Under the pieces are notes generated by a model. It was not told the origin of the DNA and did not search any database. It was given only the letters and a program-made list of their open reading frames with translations. Of a stretch of 64,000 bases of DNA, positions 23,301-31,852 are shown piece after piece. The position numbers were made by a program, and so were the translations under genes. The stretch's first letter is position 1; each line of letters begins with the position of its first letter. Origin of the DNA: Sipunculus nudus (Eukaryota; Annelida; Sipuncula; Golfingiida; Sipunculidae); NCBI GenBank assembly GCA_026874595.1, contig CM049308.1:20995867-21059866 (forward strand). The letters run 5' to 3'.

Positions 23301-24449
23301 GCCCACTAATAGAGCGAGAACCATTTTGTTTTTGGGTTATGAGTTTAAAGGTCAAAGTAACAGGACTCACAAAAAGATTGTGGATGCATTTTAAGCCAAA
23401 CTTTTCATCCGAAACCTTTCATTTGACAAATATTGCCCCCTGCCAATCACACGGTCGGAGTTAAAGGTCACAGGACCCATTCGTTCACAAATTACTTTAT
23501 ACACGACATCTCTGGTTTGGATAGACAGATTTGCTTCAAACTTGATTTATCAATGGCTCATCGCTAAAGTAAGATTTCTTTTTCATTGCGGGTTCCCAAG
23601 GTCAAAAGGTGAAGGTCATATGATTTACATCTTTAAGATGGTGTACATTGTAAATCAATCTTTGCATCCCAAACCGTCCATCTTCTACAGACTGCTCATC
23701 TTCGAATAGCGGAAGAAACTTGTGAATGATTGGCTCACAAGATCAAAGGTCAAGGTAACAGCACTCACTTTTTTTAAAAAGCCCAGCAAATATCCTGATA
23801 GACAAATACAGCTGAGCGTGGACCCATCTTTTCCTTCCTTTTTATTTAGTGAAAGCAAACAATTGATTTGCTTTGGCAGTAAACAGAAACACATCGATGT
23901 AAATTGCGCATAGCTAATTATGCATTATTTAATTCCTTTCAGACGGAAGAGAAGCAACCGGAAGTTATATTGACATTTAAGCGAGACCTGACGCGAGTTT
24001 CATGTCGATCTACAGGTTCATTCAGATACCGCGCCAACTCCTGGGATAGCAGCATGTCCCCGTATTACAATGCGTACCAAAATAGTCCGTACCAAGCCGC
24101 ACCGTACCAACATGTGCCATACCAACAAAATGGCGCCGCGAATCATAGCATTCACATGAGACAGCAACCTCATCAGCAGGAGGTCGCTGCTAGCTCAACG
24201 GACAACCTACTTCAGCGTATTTTAACCTGTCTTGAAGGATCTGCCAAGCAGGCACGCGAAGAACGAATTGAAGAGAGGTTACGATCAGACTGGGTGATCG
24301 TAGCTACGGTCGTAGACCGATTCCTAATGCTGGTGTTTTTTGTCGTGACAGTCCTTGTGACGACTGTGATTCTAATGTCACGGCCACAGGAGTCTAGTAA
24401 CGTCAAGGATCTATGTCAAAGTAATCTGAGGACCCTGAGTTTCGAGTAA
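3157..24449 (+). CDS. Gene A: nicotinic acetylcholine receptor alpha-type subunit, complete, 7 exons
   Basis: Joining 3157-3223, 13474-13619, 14528-14572, 17425-17534, 19076-19611, 20129-20319 and 23943-24449 gives an uninterrupted 533-residue reading frame, with GT-AG borders and matching phases throughout. The product is a pentameric acetylcholine-gated channel subunit of the plasma membrane. Visible landmarks are a signal peptide (about 1-22), loop D W88, loop A Y121, Cys-loop C157-C171 with 13 residues between, loop B W178, loop C Y218 with C220-C221 (the alpha hallmark), and M1 from about 240. M2 has E268 at -1', T275 at 6', L278 at 9', V282 at 13' and E289 at 20', a cation-channel pattern. 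M3 starts near 303 and M4 is about 483-509. The second loop C aromatic, usually Tyr, is F225. Exons of 146, 45 and 110 bp match the classic nAChR exon 2-4 layout. The family call is secure; the exact subunit class is not. Confidence 0.93.
3274..3319. repeat. (TA)n microsatellite after exon 1
   Basis: About 46 bp of alternating TA starting 50 bp downstream of the gene A exon 1 donor. It is absent at the equivalent place in gene B. Confidence 0.9.
3918..4094. mobile_element. CAGTAAAACCTCG mini-transposon (177 bp)
   Basis: It begins CAGTAAAACCTCG and ends CGAGGTTTTACCG, inverted repeats matching at 12 of 13 positions, with TA on the left side and TT on the right. A further internal CAGTAAGACCTCG lies near 4010. 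The termini resemble pogo/mariner-type non-autonomous elements; no transposase is present. Confidence 0.65.
4380..4870. repeat. GGTGGCGCCACC-type repeat modules
   Basis: Three modules carry AGGTGGCGCC near 4398, 4548 and 4678, with shared phrases such as AAGATATCCAGGAT and GTATGCACATGCAAAATTTT. The same family occurs at 13090-13340 and 51690-52300 in the other orientation. Confidence 0.6.
6402..6600. repeat. TTTTTAGCTCAGCTGAC element, fragment
   Basis: Starts with the terminal hairpin AGCTCAGCTGACT...AGTCATCTGAGCT, followed by the CCGTCCGTCCGTCG stretch. Only the 5' part is clear. Confidence 0.6.
7054..8262. repeat. TTTTTAGCTCAGCTGAC element, near full length
   Basis: Opens with the 5' hairpin and ends in the characteristic CAGCTGAACGCCGTGACC...GGTCCCTTGTTTT tail. 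Inside are GGTGGCGCCACTTG, GTCCGTCTGTCTG and decayed AGGTCAAAGGTCAA modules. Confidence 0.65.
9733..9880 (+). repeat. 70-bp minisatellite, two copies (gene A intron 1)
   Basis: Two units of the pattern ATTATGGGAACTTTTT...TTTAAAGAATT...AATAAACGTAGTTTCCTAGACATCTAA. The homologous site in gene B (55665-56325) has about ten units, followed in both by AACAAATAATCGGAGATACC. Confidence 0.75.
11380..11640 (+). promoter_or_regulatory. Intronic block conserved between genes A and B
   Basis: Closely matches 57115-57375 while flanking intron DNA is far more diverged. It contains a cluster of ACGTG cores (AATACGTGTAAATACGTGTA, then TACACGTGCAAATG). It may be an enhancer; function is inferred only from conservation between paralogues. 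Confidence 0.4.
12668..12707. repeat. (TA)n / (TG)n microsatellite
   Basis: Alternating TA passing into TG repeats up to about 12717. Confidence 0.85.
13090..13340. repeat. GGTGGCGCCACC-type repeat module
   Basis: Contains the perfect palindrome GGTGGCGCCACC near 13151 and phrases TCCTGGATAGCTTTCTTGAT and CATTTCTGCACAGCGTCC shared with 51840-52140. It ends just upstream of gene A exon 2. Confidence 0.65.
13474..13619 (+). CDS. Gene A exon 2: N-terminal helix and beta1 region
   Basis: The 146-bp exon follows the acceptor TATATTCCAG and ends at donor GTAAGT (13620). It encodes VDGYPAERKLIAKLF through HMLLTMHKLIEL, the conserved start of the extracellular domain (GYPAE.RL..LF..Y....RP). The first two bases complete a codon begun in exon 1, and it ends in phase 0. 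Its gene B counterpart begins at 63966. Confidence 0.9.
13620..14527 (+). other. Gene A intron 2 (908 bp)
   Basis: Non-coding. It contains an imperfect inverted duplication: AGGCGCTTGAATCCCTATTTATA near 13825 pairs with TATAAATAGACATTCAAGCGCCT near 14292, and AAATGTTCTAAGAGATACTATGACG near 13858 with a complementary stretch near 14248. It also carries a 60-bp (TA)n array at 14401-14460. Confidence 0.7.
14401..14460. repeat. (TA)n microsatellite before exon 3
   Basis: About 60 bp of pure TA ending 67 bp upstream of exon 3. Confidence 0.92.
14528..14572 (+). CDS. Gene A exon 3: 45-bp exon, loop D strand
   Basis: This 45-bp exon encodes NGRSQILTTNVWKRM, matching the nAChR consensus around NQ.L.TN.W. 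It lies between TTGGCAG and GTAAGT. The size and phase (0/0) are the usual ones for nAChR exon 3. A long (TA)n array (14401-14460) lies about 65 bp upstream. Confidence 0.93.
14809..14863. repeat. (TA)n microsatellite after exon 3
   Basis: About 55 bp of alternating AT in intron 3. Confidence 0.92.
15395..15475. mobile_element. 81-bp CAGTAAAACCTCG mini-transposon with TA duplication
   Basis: Left end TA-CAGTAAAACCTCG, right end GAGGTTTGACGG-TA: imperfect inverted repeats flanked by TA on both sides, as in mariner/pogo-type elements. It cannot encode a transposase. Confidence 0.65.
15517..16943. repeat. TTTTTAGCTCAGCTGAC element carrying AGGTCA repeat modules
   Basis: It runs from the 5' hairpin to the tail CAGCTGAGCGTCGAGACCCA...GGTCCCTAGTTTA. 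At least five modules of about 145 bp include GGTCAAAGGTCAAGGTCAC (near 16148, 16298, 16438, 16585 and 16729). It also has GCTGGCGCCACCTG near 15853 and the CTGTCTGTCTGTCCATCC stretch. The second copy is 27782-29176. Confidence 0.7.
17348..17412. repeat. (TA)n array adjoining the exon 4 acceptor
   Basis: Interrupted TA repeat ending about 12 bp before exon 4. Its interruption by TTC and ACATT is conserved in the second copy (29578-29652), but the array lengths differ. Confidence 0.92.
17425..17534 (+). CDS. Gene A exon 4: loops D and A
   Basis: The 110-bp exon encodes KWTDYRLRWNPAEY... to ...IWQPDMTLYD plus two bases of the next codon. It contains loop D W88 and the loop A tyrosine Y121 in the WxPDxxLY motif. 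The donor is GTGAGT (17535). The acceptor is unusual: the AG is preceded by TA-repeat DNA instead of a pyrimidine tract. The true reading frame is too short to appear as a long ORF, and a longer ORF covering this exon is in the wrong frame. Confidence 0.92.
17535..19075 (+). other. Gene A intron 4, T/G-rich
   Basis: Non-coding. From about 17900 to 19020 the coding strand is strongly T/G-rich (TTGGTTGG, GTTTGTTGG) and poor in C. It contains a 187-bp tandem duplication (18645-19012). The copy in unit 2 lies at 29775-31316. Confidence 0.7.
18645..19012 (+). repeat. 187-bp tandem duplication in intron 4
   Basis: Two direct units start at GATTAGATAATAAACAGATG (18645 and 18832) and run through GGTTTGATGGTTTTGAAGTT. 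The second ends about 60 bp before exon 5. Both units recur in the second copy from 30886 and 31073. Confidence 0.88.
19076..19611 (+). CDS. Gene A exon 5: Cys-loop, loops B and C, M1 and M2
   Basis: This 536-bp exon encodes residues 123-302. It holds the Cys-loop (HCDLNVSTFPFDRQIC), loop B GSWTSD, the loop C PYACCEHPF motif, M1 (FYIFNLVLPCIFITATTILV) and M2 (SGEKVSLSVTVLLATTVFLL), ending in VIPLIS. The acceptor is TTTTTTATAG and the donor GTAAGT (19612). In vertebrate alpha7-type genes this stretch is split over several exons, so introns appear fused or absent here (from memory of gene structure). The frame opens with a GTG that is not a start codon. Confidence 0.95.
20129..20319 (+). CDS. 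Gene A exon 6: M3 and start of the cytoplasmic loop
   Basis: The exon completes the SQYF motif and encodes M3 (about residues 303-325, YFATIVILMTLSTILTVCV) and the first part of the M3-M4 loop, ending RYREREEK in phase 0. The acceptor is TTTTTCAG. The donor is GTAAAA, weaker than the others. If the intron is retained, translation continues about 40 codons to a TAG at 20437-20439, giving a subunit without M4. Confidence 0.9.
20486..22469. mobile_element. GTATCCCCAGACA element with tandem AGGTCA modules
   Basis: Starts GTATCCCCAGACAAAGT and ends in the reverse complement of GTATCCCCAGACATAGT, a 17-bp terminal inverted repeat with one mismatch. The interior is about four to five modules of about 293 bp, each with GGTCATGAGGTCAAAGGTCA near 21409, 21701, 21986 and 22277 and a second site about 140 bp later. 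No clear target duplication and no transposase were seen. Confidence 0.65.
22716..23835. repeat. TTTTTAGCTCAGCTGAC element in intron 6
   Basis: It runs from the hairpin AGCTCAGCTGACTGAAAGTCAGCTGAG to the ACAGCTGAGCGTGGACCCAT tail, with diverged GGTCAAAGGTCAAGGT modules. It ends about 110 bp before exon 7. The unit 2 copy is about 34954-36072. Confidence 0.65.
23943..24449 (+). CDS. Gene A exon 7: cytoplasmic loop, M4 and C-terminus
   Basis: Last coding exon, 168 residues plus TAA. It has a Pro/Tyr/Gln-rich stretch with degenerate PYQ repeats (residues about 404-428), a charged amphipathic helix (NLLQRILTCLEGS... to EERLRSD) that fits the MA helix, then M4 (DWVIVATVVDRFLMLVFFVV) and a short tail ending LSFE. 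The W.....VDR pattern of M4 is typical of the family. The acceptor is AATTCCTTTCAG. Confidence 0.94.
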   Translation, partial: TEEKQPEVILTFKRDLTRVSCRSTGSFRYRANSWDSSMSPYYNAYQNSPYQAAPYQHVPYQQNGAANHSIHMRQQPHQQEVAASSTDNLLQRILTCLEGSAKQAREERIEERLRSDWVIVATVVDRFLMLVFFVVTVLVTTVILMSRPQESSNVKDLCQSNLRTLSFE

Positions 24450-24503
24450 TCTGCCATGCGATCTGTATTACATTACGGGCGCGACTCTCGGGACGTTCAT
24501 ATA

Positions 24504-24606
24504 CAGAAAAACCTCAATATTAACACCAGCCACAGGACCTTGATAAGGTGGTCTTATTTTTGAGATTATAACTATAGTGAAGTAGTTGGAAGGTGAGTCT
24601 TTACTG
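24504..24606. mobile_element. 103-bp CAG..AACCTC mini-transposon in the gene A 3' region
   Basis: TA-CAGAAAAACCTC at the left, and GGTGAGTCTTTACTG-TA at the right, which is the complement of CAGTAAAGACTCACC. It is flanked by TA on both sides and starts about 55 bp after the stop codon, so it is probably transcribed in the 3' UTR. Confidence 0.5.
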
Positions 24607-24682
24607 TATACACATACTCATATCAAGCTGACTTCCTGCAAAGAATGTGAAGAATGTGTATTTCACGCCTTTTCTTACAAGC

Positions 24683-24688
24683 AATAAA
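24683..24688 (+). promoter_or_regulatory. Putative polyadenylation signal of gene A
   Basis: AATAAA about 235 bp after the gene A stop codon, on the coding strand, followed by GT/T-rich sequence. The same signal follows the duplicate exon 7 at 36920. Other AATAAA motifs exist further downstream, so the real 3' end is uncertain. Confidence 0.4.
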
Positions 24689-25822
24689 CGCTGAGAATGT
24701 GTACTAATAATTTCTGGAAACGATAAACGTTTATTGTTTTATATCTATGAGTAAATTAAATATATTTTACAAAGTAATGGCTTGAACTGTAGAGAGATTA
24801 CACCTACGTCGAGAGGCCAAAACATGTTCACGAAGTATCGAAAAAGTTTCAAAAGTTGAATCTATATTATAATTTAAGGTGGTCACGCCAGACTCTTGTC
24901 AAGGATCTTCTATGTGGTCACGCCAGAGATATGCACGCGTTTGGTCTTAATCTGTAGAGAAAGATGCAATGTGTCCTAAGGGGGTCACTTCACATATTTT
25001 CACTAAAACATCTAAATCCTGAGATATTTCATTTTATTTTTTTTTTTCAAGGGGCGATGGCAGCGCCACCTGACGGTAACTATACGATTGTGTATCAAGG
25101 CAGAGAGCAGTTTGTTACTGTGAATCAGGTCCTGAGGTCCTCTAATAATTAGGGTCTGACTAGACAAAATATGGAGTTGATCTGAGAGCATCAACAAAAA
25201 ATGTTATTTTATGGATTAAATATGTGGTAAGTTAGGTTAAAAATGAACTGTTTTGTCTTATCTGTTGCTTATTAATTTACAAATTATCTTTGAACATGCT
25301 ATGCATTATTATATATTTATGACCTATGCAACAGAGTGTTTTCCTGTCACGCGTGTTCTTGTGATAGCCAGTCTTCCTTGTATAAAGACGCCGTCTGTCA
25401 TCTGTCGGATGGAACTAAACTGGTCTTCCATTGCAAATAATGAACGGGTCGGATAAGCAAGTTATCCAAAAACTGTCAGGTTTATTTGATTTTAACATTG
25501 GAAAATGAGGAGTCACTACTTAAGGCTTCATATACGTGTACTTCTTCCCTGTTGATTTGAGTTCAGGTATCCTATAAGGTTGATATTTATTACATGATGG
25601 ACATATATTTTGTGTAATGCGTAATACCTGACCGTAAACTGCCATCGGATATTTTATTATTATTGGTTTCCATTACATGCCTGCTGGAAGCTGGCTCATG
25701 TTTTATATGCTTAATGAGTTCTGCTTATTATTTTTTTCTTATTTTGCAGCAAAAAAAATAAAAATAAATAGAACTTATTCAGTCGGTAGGCGTTTGTCTT
25801 TATTTTCTATGTACAATTTAAA

Positions 25823-26620
25823 TGTTAGATCAGCTGACTGAAATTAATCTATAGCGATCACTCTTTGTCCGTCTGTCCGTCCATCGTGCCGTCAGTCCGT
25901 CCGTTAAACCTCCTATGAAACCTGAAATTAGGTCTCTGCATGTTACCCATATCTTATTAGCTATGGGGCTCTGAAGTTCACCCGAGAATAATTATAAAAT
26001 TTGATATAAAAGCTCCAGTATCTGTACAACTAATGCATTGATCATCATGATTCTCTTCATGCATATTCATCATGAAGGGTCTCATCAGTTGCTGCAGACT
26101 TGTGGTTCCACCTTGATTTTTTCGAATACTTGCGCATTTTAACTATATGTTTGAGACCTTCAGATATGCAGTTGTCCGTTAACAGGGTACAAATCATAAC
26201 CTGTCAATCTAGGATGTTCTCACTTGCCATCAGGGGAGGTCTATGATAAATTTTCTTGTAAACCGGAAATTAAGTCTCTGTTTACCATATCCTTCGGGTT
26301 ATAGGCCTTTAAGTACCCCTCAGTATAATTTAAAATTTGATACAAATCCTCTCGTTTCTGAACAATAATGCATTGATCACCATTATTCTTTGCATGCATA
26401 TTCATCCTGGAGTGTTTTATCGGTTGCTGCAGACTGGTGGCGCCATCTAGATTTTTTTAAATGTTAACACATTTTTCTTTTTTTCAATTTTTTTATTTTT
26501 GAGGCCTTCACAGATCATGTCGTCCGTCAACAGGGCAAAAATCGTAACCATAGGACCTAGAATCTTTTAACTTTACATCCAGGGAGGTCCATGAAAATTT
26601 TCCATGGAAACCTGATTATA
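25823..26620. repeat. AGCTCAGCTGAC-related element with two internal modules
   Basis: Begins TTAGATCAGCTGACTGAAAT and has the GTCCGTCTGTCCGTCCATCG stretch. It repeats a module of about 320 bp starting CAGGGTACAAATCRTAACC, with GGTTCCACC and GGTGGCGCCATC variants. The copy in unit 2 is about 38060-38855. Confidence 0.55.
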
Positions 26621-27745
26621 TATATTATATATAATATATAATATTTATTAATATATTATAAATAATATATATATATATATATAACAATATTTATGTAATT
26701 TATTACGTTATGTATTGAAACATCGTAACAAAACTAAAAAGAAGTTCAGCAGACCATTATACATCAAATTTAAAGCAATAGAGAATTCCCTGAACGTTCA
26801 CTGCCGTCGGTTATTAGGAGTTTGATAATTTCGGAACAGAAGCAACATAGCGCTATCACGGCTTCCAAGAAACGCTATACCGCCACTTAACAGTCGGAGT
26901 TTGTTAAGCTAGTTGATCTGATGCTGTGTATAGATATGTAAGGTTTACCTTTTCCAAGCCCCCTGTGTTCACTATTTTATTATCTACCAGCGGGTAGTCA
27001 TTCAGGAAGATAACAGACCGTTGTTCTGGATCATGTGTTCGTCAGACTTACGAAAAGAACTACATATTACGGTGGTTGGTATTAGGGGGTGGGAAAATTT
27101 TGCGATTTTCACTTTTTAAGTGTTCCGCGAGGGTTCCAAAGTCGCGATCTCTTACATTTGAACGAATTAAAATTCAGAGATCTGATATCATTTATAGCAG
27201 TAATCTTTGAGCAAATAAATAATATATTATAATTTAGATTGGATGTCAATCTTCACCTCTCGAATTGCCTTCTACGATGGGACCTATTACTAACGGTTTT
27301 GTTTCCGCGATAATTCCCCTTTCGCGAATATCGCGAATTTGATTCCCTGGCGAACAAAAAGGAAACCACATGCAGTATATCCACCATGTTTGTGGCCCTT
27401 GACTTAATATATTTTTTAGAGATGTACATGACGGTAAATATGCATGTTTTTTACCGAACATGTTCGAAATATAATTCAACACGAAAGGTTTACGTACCTA
27501 AGAAAACGTACTCAAAAGCTTGGCAATAACATGGGTCCCTTTGTTAGACCTTTCATGCAAAAATCAACCAGTTAATTAAAAAAAAACGCCCGCTCGTTCC
27601 ATATATTGGTCACAGATCGTGTATGAAAGATCTGTTTGCATTTCCTTACCAGTTCGTGTTCAATGTGGTTATAAAAAAAACAGTAAGTATTATGTTCCTT
27701 CATAAGACAACTACAAACTAAGAGAGGGCTCCCTTCCCCTTCGAC

Positions 27746-27782
27746 TTAAAATTCAGAGATCTGATATCATTTATAGCAGTAA
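27746..27782 (+). repeat. 37-bp patch at the duplication junction, copied from 27167-27203
   Basis: The bases between the end of unit 1 and the start of unit 2 are an exact copy of 27167-27203 (a segment containing CAGAGATCTGATATCA), lying about 580 bp upstream and again in unit 2 near 39403. It behaves like a templated insertion at a rearrangement breakpoint. Confidence 0.85.
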
Positions 27783-29176
27783 GGTATAGGAATGGCGCTT
27801 TGTCCGTCGTCCGTCCGGCCGTCCATTAGCAGGGCACAAATCGTAACTGCTGGACCTAGGAACTTCTAAGTGAATATCCAGGAAATTCAATAAAAATTCT
27901 CCTTGGAAATTTGAAAGTAGGTCACTGCGACCTTTATTCTCCGAGATAATGGGGCTTGAAAGTACCCCCCAGAATAATCAAACATATAATACAAACCTCC
28001 AATATCTTGATAATTAATGCATGGATTGTCATTAATCTTGCCTTGAATATTGACCATGACTAGTTTTGTCAGTTCTCGAAAAGTGCTGGCGCCACCTGTA
28101 TTTTTTGTTATTTTAACGAATATTATTTTATTTTTTTTACTATAAAATGACAACAATCATGTCAGTTTTTCAGCTGTAATTACATCTAATGTCCCAAAAC
28201 CTGGTGTGTTTATTGATCACACATGGATGCCATATAGTTATCACCCTGTCTGTCTGTCTGTCCATCCGTCCATCCACACAAATTTGTTTATCAGATGATA
28301 CCTCCAGGTTGTATTGACACATGGATTTTAAACTTGACTTACATATGGCCCACCACTAAAGCAAGAACCTGTATGATATTAGGGTCATGAGGTCAAAGGT
28401 CACATGACTCAATTTTTTAAAATGATTATGGCTGCATTTAAAGCTAAGCTTTTCATCCCAAACTTTCCATTTTGCACATTTAGCTGGCTTGCCAGTATGG
28501 GGAGAGCATGAATGAATTTGGGGTCACATGGTCAAAGGTCAAGGTCACAGGGGCCATCTGTTCACAAATTAGTTTCCAGATGATAACTCCAGTTTAGTGT
28601 GACATATTGGTTTCAAACTTAACTTATATATGACTCACCGTGAGAACCGTGTTGATTTTGGCGTCCAACGGTCAAAGGTCAAGGTCACAGGATTAATTTC
28701 TTTAAAAAGAATGCATATGCATTTGAAGCCAAACTTTTCATCTCAAATGTTCCATCTTCAAGATATTGCTAACCTGCCAATAGGGGAAGATTCTGTTCGA
28801 TTTTTGGGTCATGAGGTCAAAGGTCAAGGTCACAGTACCCACTTATTTAGAAAGACTGTGGATGCATTTTAATCTAAACTTTTCATTCCAAACCTTCCAT
28901 CTTGCACATATAGCTGAGCTGCCAATAGGGAAAGAACCTGATTGATTTGGGGGTCACAAGGTCAAAGGTCATGGTCACAGGGGCCCATCTGTCTACATAT
29001 TTGTTTCTGGATGATAACTCCAGTTTGGATGGACATATTGGTTTCAATTTTGACCTATATATGACCAGGTTGGCTTCAAACTGATCACAGAACCAATATT
29101 TTGGAAAACCTTATAAACAAATATTCTTATAGACAAATGCAGCTGAGCGTCGAGACCCATTGGTCCCTAGTTTATG
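27782..29176. repeat. TTTTTAGCTCAGCTGAC element, unit 2 copy (5' hairpin missing)
   Basis: Same element as 15517-16943, but the duplication breakpoint removed the first 33 bp or so including the left arm of the hairpin. Confidence 0.7.
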
Positions 29177-29577
29177 TATAACATGTGTTTGGTATGCTTG
29201 TTAAATTGCCGTTTTAATGTGAAACATTATGTATTTTGTTAACCTTTTTCATAAGCAGCGTTCCTTTAAAAGAATGTTTTTATAGTACACTTTTCACCAT
29301 GCTGGTTTTATTCAAAAACATATATTGTACACACCTCGAGAACGTCTGACATAATCATCCGCTTTGCACTTTACGGTAGAAGTTCCTCATGTTTTTCACA
29401 TATGGATTTGAAATACTGTAAGTTGCGGGTTATCTAACCATACCTTCGCTGGTTGTACTTTGCTGTAATATATGTATCACTACAACCAACATGGAATTTA
29501 TTACATTAATACAATGAAAACTATGGGCCAAAATGTTCCCACGTCCGGGTAATGTCATTCATTTCCATCCAGCAAAC

Positions 29578-29636
<59 letters not shown>

Positions 29637-29652
29637 TATATATATACATTTA
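29578..29652. repeat. (TA)n array adjoining the exon 4' acceptor
   Basis: As at 17348-17412, with the first array about 12 bp longer and the second 2 bp shorter. Confidence 0.92.
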
Positions 29653-29664
29653 TATATATTGTAG

Positions 29665-29774
29665 AAGTGGACAGACTATCGGCTTAGATGGAACCCTGCT
29701 GAATATAATGGCACGAAAGAACTACGTGTGGCCGGAAATAAAATATGGCAACCGGACATGACGTTATATGACGA
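29665..29774 (+). CDS. Gene A' exon 4 copy
   Basis: Identical in coding sequence to 17425-17534 (110 bp; loops D and A). The adjacent upstream (TA)n array is about 10 bp longer overall than in the first copy, so the two acceptors differ in their upstream context. Confidence 0.85.
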
Positions 29775-31316
29775 GTGAGTTTCCTTTACCCCTAATGTTC
29801 TTAGTGTTCACCATAAGTTTCAAATTTTCATTGTCACCAGCAATTGTAAGTTCAGTTTATATAACTTTTTTTTTATTTCTCGACATAAAGGTTCATCATT
29901 GGAAAATGATTTAAACTTGTTATTACTGTTGCGCAATTCGTTTTCATTGGAACGATCGAGTGGAACGCCTTGGCATTGTGCTATGTAAACGTAATTTTTT
30001 TTTGCAGATGTCTCGACAGCGTGTACTCAATATGTTGTGACTTATGCGTTTGACGTACATGTAATTTGCAGTCAACCAACTTAGCCCTTTACCACATTGA
30101 TTTACAAAACATTGTATAAAATGTTTTAAAAAAATATTGCGAGATACGATTGGGTTGGGTGTTTGTAAGGCTGATTTGAAGTGTTCTCCTATGGGGATGG
30201 TCGAGTTAAATAGTTAGCTGGAATAGTTTGTTTTGCCAGCTGAATGATGTGTTTTACTGGCTGGATCAGTTGTATTCTTTGGGTTGGCTTATTGGAGTAT
30301 TTGAGATGGTTGAGTTGAATGGTTGGTGAAAACTATATTTTATTGGTATAGATTTATACTGTGCGATTGCGGGTCTTTTTATTGATGGATTGGTTGAGAT
30401 GTGTTTACTGTTGTCTGTGTTGTTTGGTGCGAGATACGTTGGCTGATTTACTGGTTGTCTGCTTGCGCTTGTTTCTTGAGCTGGATGACGGGATGTTTTA
30501 ACTTTTGTATACTGGTAAGGATGGTTCAGTTATTTTCGGTTTGATCTGATTGTTTGTTGTAGAGTCAAATGGTTAGTCGTGATTGTCATTGGTAAATTCT
30601 ATAATTTGGGGGGTGGGTTTCACCTTTTTTTTCTTTAGTTGAATCTCTGTGCTATACCTGCAAATTCCCCTTGCTATACATTGGTATGATTGTTTGTTCG
30701 TATTGTTTGTTGGTTTGGTGGTTTCTTCAGTTTTAAATGCTTGTGAGTTGGTTGATATTTTCGAATATCTTTTTTTGTGGTTTGTTTTATAAATTTGTGG
30801 AGTCAGTTTTTGTTGGTGTGGTCAGTTGAAGTTGTTTTTTTTTATGAAGTAGGTTGACTAGTCAGTTTTGCCGTATCGTTGGGACGATTAGATAATAAAC
30901 AGATGTGTTACCTTTTCACCATAGCTAGGAATTTGTTTGCCTGGTTTGCTCTTTGGTTTGCTTTTACAGACATGTCGGTTTATTGGTCGGTGCTTGGTTG
31001 GTTTGATGGTTTTGAAGTTTCAATATGAACAGACTTTGACATATGTTATAGAATCACTGAGGACGGTTGGTTGATTAGATAATAAACAGATGTGTTACCT
31101 TTTCACCATAGCTAGGAATTTGTTTGCCTGGTTTGCTCTTTGGTTTGCTTTACAGATATGTCGGTTGATTGATCGGTGCTTGGTTGGTTTGATGGTTTTG
31201 AAGTTTCAATATGAACAGACTTTGACATATGTTACAGACTGAGGACGGTTGGTTACCTCTTTATCAGTTACTGGCTAATAAAGGTTGATTTGAAAATATT
31301 TCTTCCTTTTTTATAG

Positions 31317-31852
31317 CGTGGCCGCCGAACACGATGACAGACGAGAGTACTTTTCTGCTCAGATAAAATATGACGGCAGCGTGGTGTGGGCGGAGCCAGG
31401 GTTACTCACGAGTCACTGTGACCTCAACGTCAGCACATTTCCATTTGATCGACAGATTTGTAAACTAAAGTTTGGGTCATGGACTTCTGATACAAGCAAA
31501 ATAAGCATAGCAAATGACTCAAAGATAGACGTAGAGGAATTCAATCCAAATGGCGAATGGCATCTGGATCAGGCTTTTGCAAGACACAACAGTCGTCCTT
31601 ACGCTTGCTGTGAGCATCCCTTCGACGATGTTACGTATTGTTTGGTTCTGAAGCGCCGTCCTCTGTTCTACATCTTCAATCTTGTTCTTCCCTGCATCTT
31701 CATCACCGCCACCACCATCCTGGTGTTCTACCTGCCTCCGGAGAGTGGAGAGAAGGTCTCCCTCAGCGTCACGGTGCTCTTGGCTACTACTGTCTTCCTC
31801 CTGTTGGTGGCCGAGGCAATGCCGCCACAGTCAGAGGTCATCCCGCTTATCA
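31317..31852 (+). CDS. Gene A' exon 5 copy
   Basis: 536 bp, encoding the same protein segment as 19076-19611 (Cys-loop, loops B and C, M1, M2). One synonymous difference was found, CAA to CAG in a Gln codon at 31370-31372. Splice sites are intact. Confidence 0.87.

Larger units (their letters stand above)
20320..23942 (+). other. Gene A intron 6 (3.6 kb)
   Basis: Non-coding apart from a short open extension of exon 6 to 20439. It is almost entirely two repeat elements (20486-22469 and 22716-23835). The unit 2 counterpart is 32562-36179. Confidence 0.7.
24450..27745 (+). other. Gene A 3' flank
   Basis: 3' UTR candidate followed by non-coding DNA. A 31-codon ORF at 25057-25152 (MAAPPDGNYTIVYQGREQF...) follows a T-rich acceptor-like TTTTCAAG, but its phase does not fit exon 6 and no family was recognised. 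A TTTTTAGCTCAGCTGAC-type repeat occupies about 25823-26620 and an AT-rich patch lies at 26617-26685. The rest shows nothing recognisable. Unit 2 counterpart: 36687-39994. Confidence 0.5.
15550..27746 (+). repeat. Recent 12.2-kb tandem duplication, unit 1
   Basis: Contains gene A intron 3 from inside a repeat element, exons 4-7, the 3' flank and further repeats. It matches 27782-39994 nearly base for base; differences seen are scattered single-base changes, homopolymer and (TA)n length changes, and a 9-bp difference near 27387 versus 39616. The left end falls inside the 5' hairpin of a TTTTTAGCTCAGCTGAC element. Confidence 0.93.

Noticed and set aside
25057-25152. Small ORF MAAPPDGNYTIVYQGREQF... 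as an extra receptor exon
   Set aside because: The acceptor-like site exists, but the phase does not fit exon 6 and exon 7 already ends the protein; its identity in the second copy only reflects the recent duplication.
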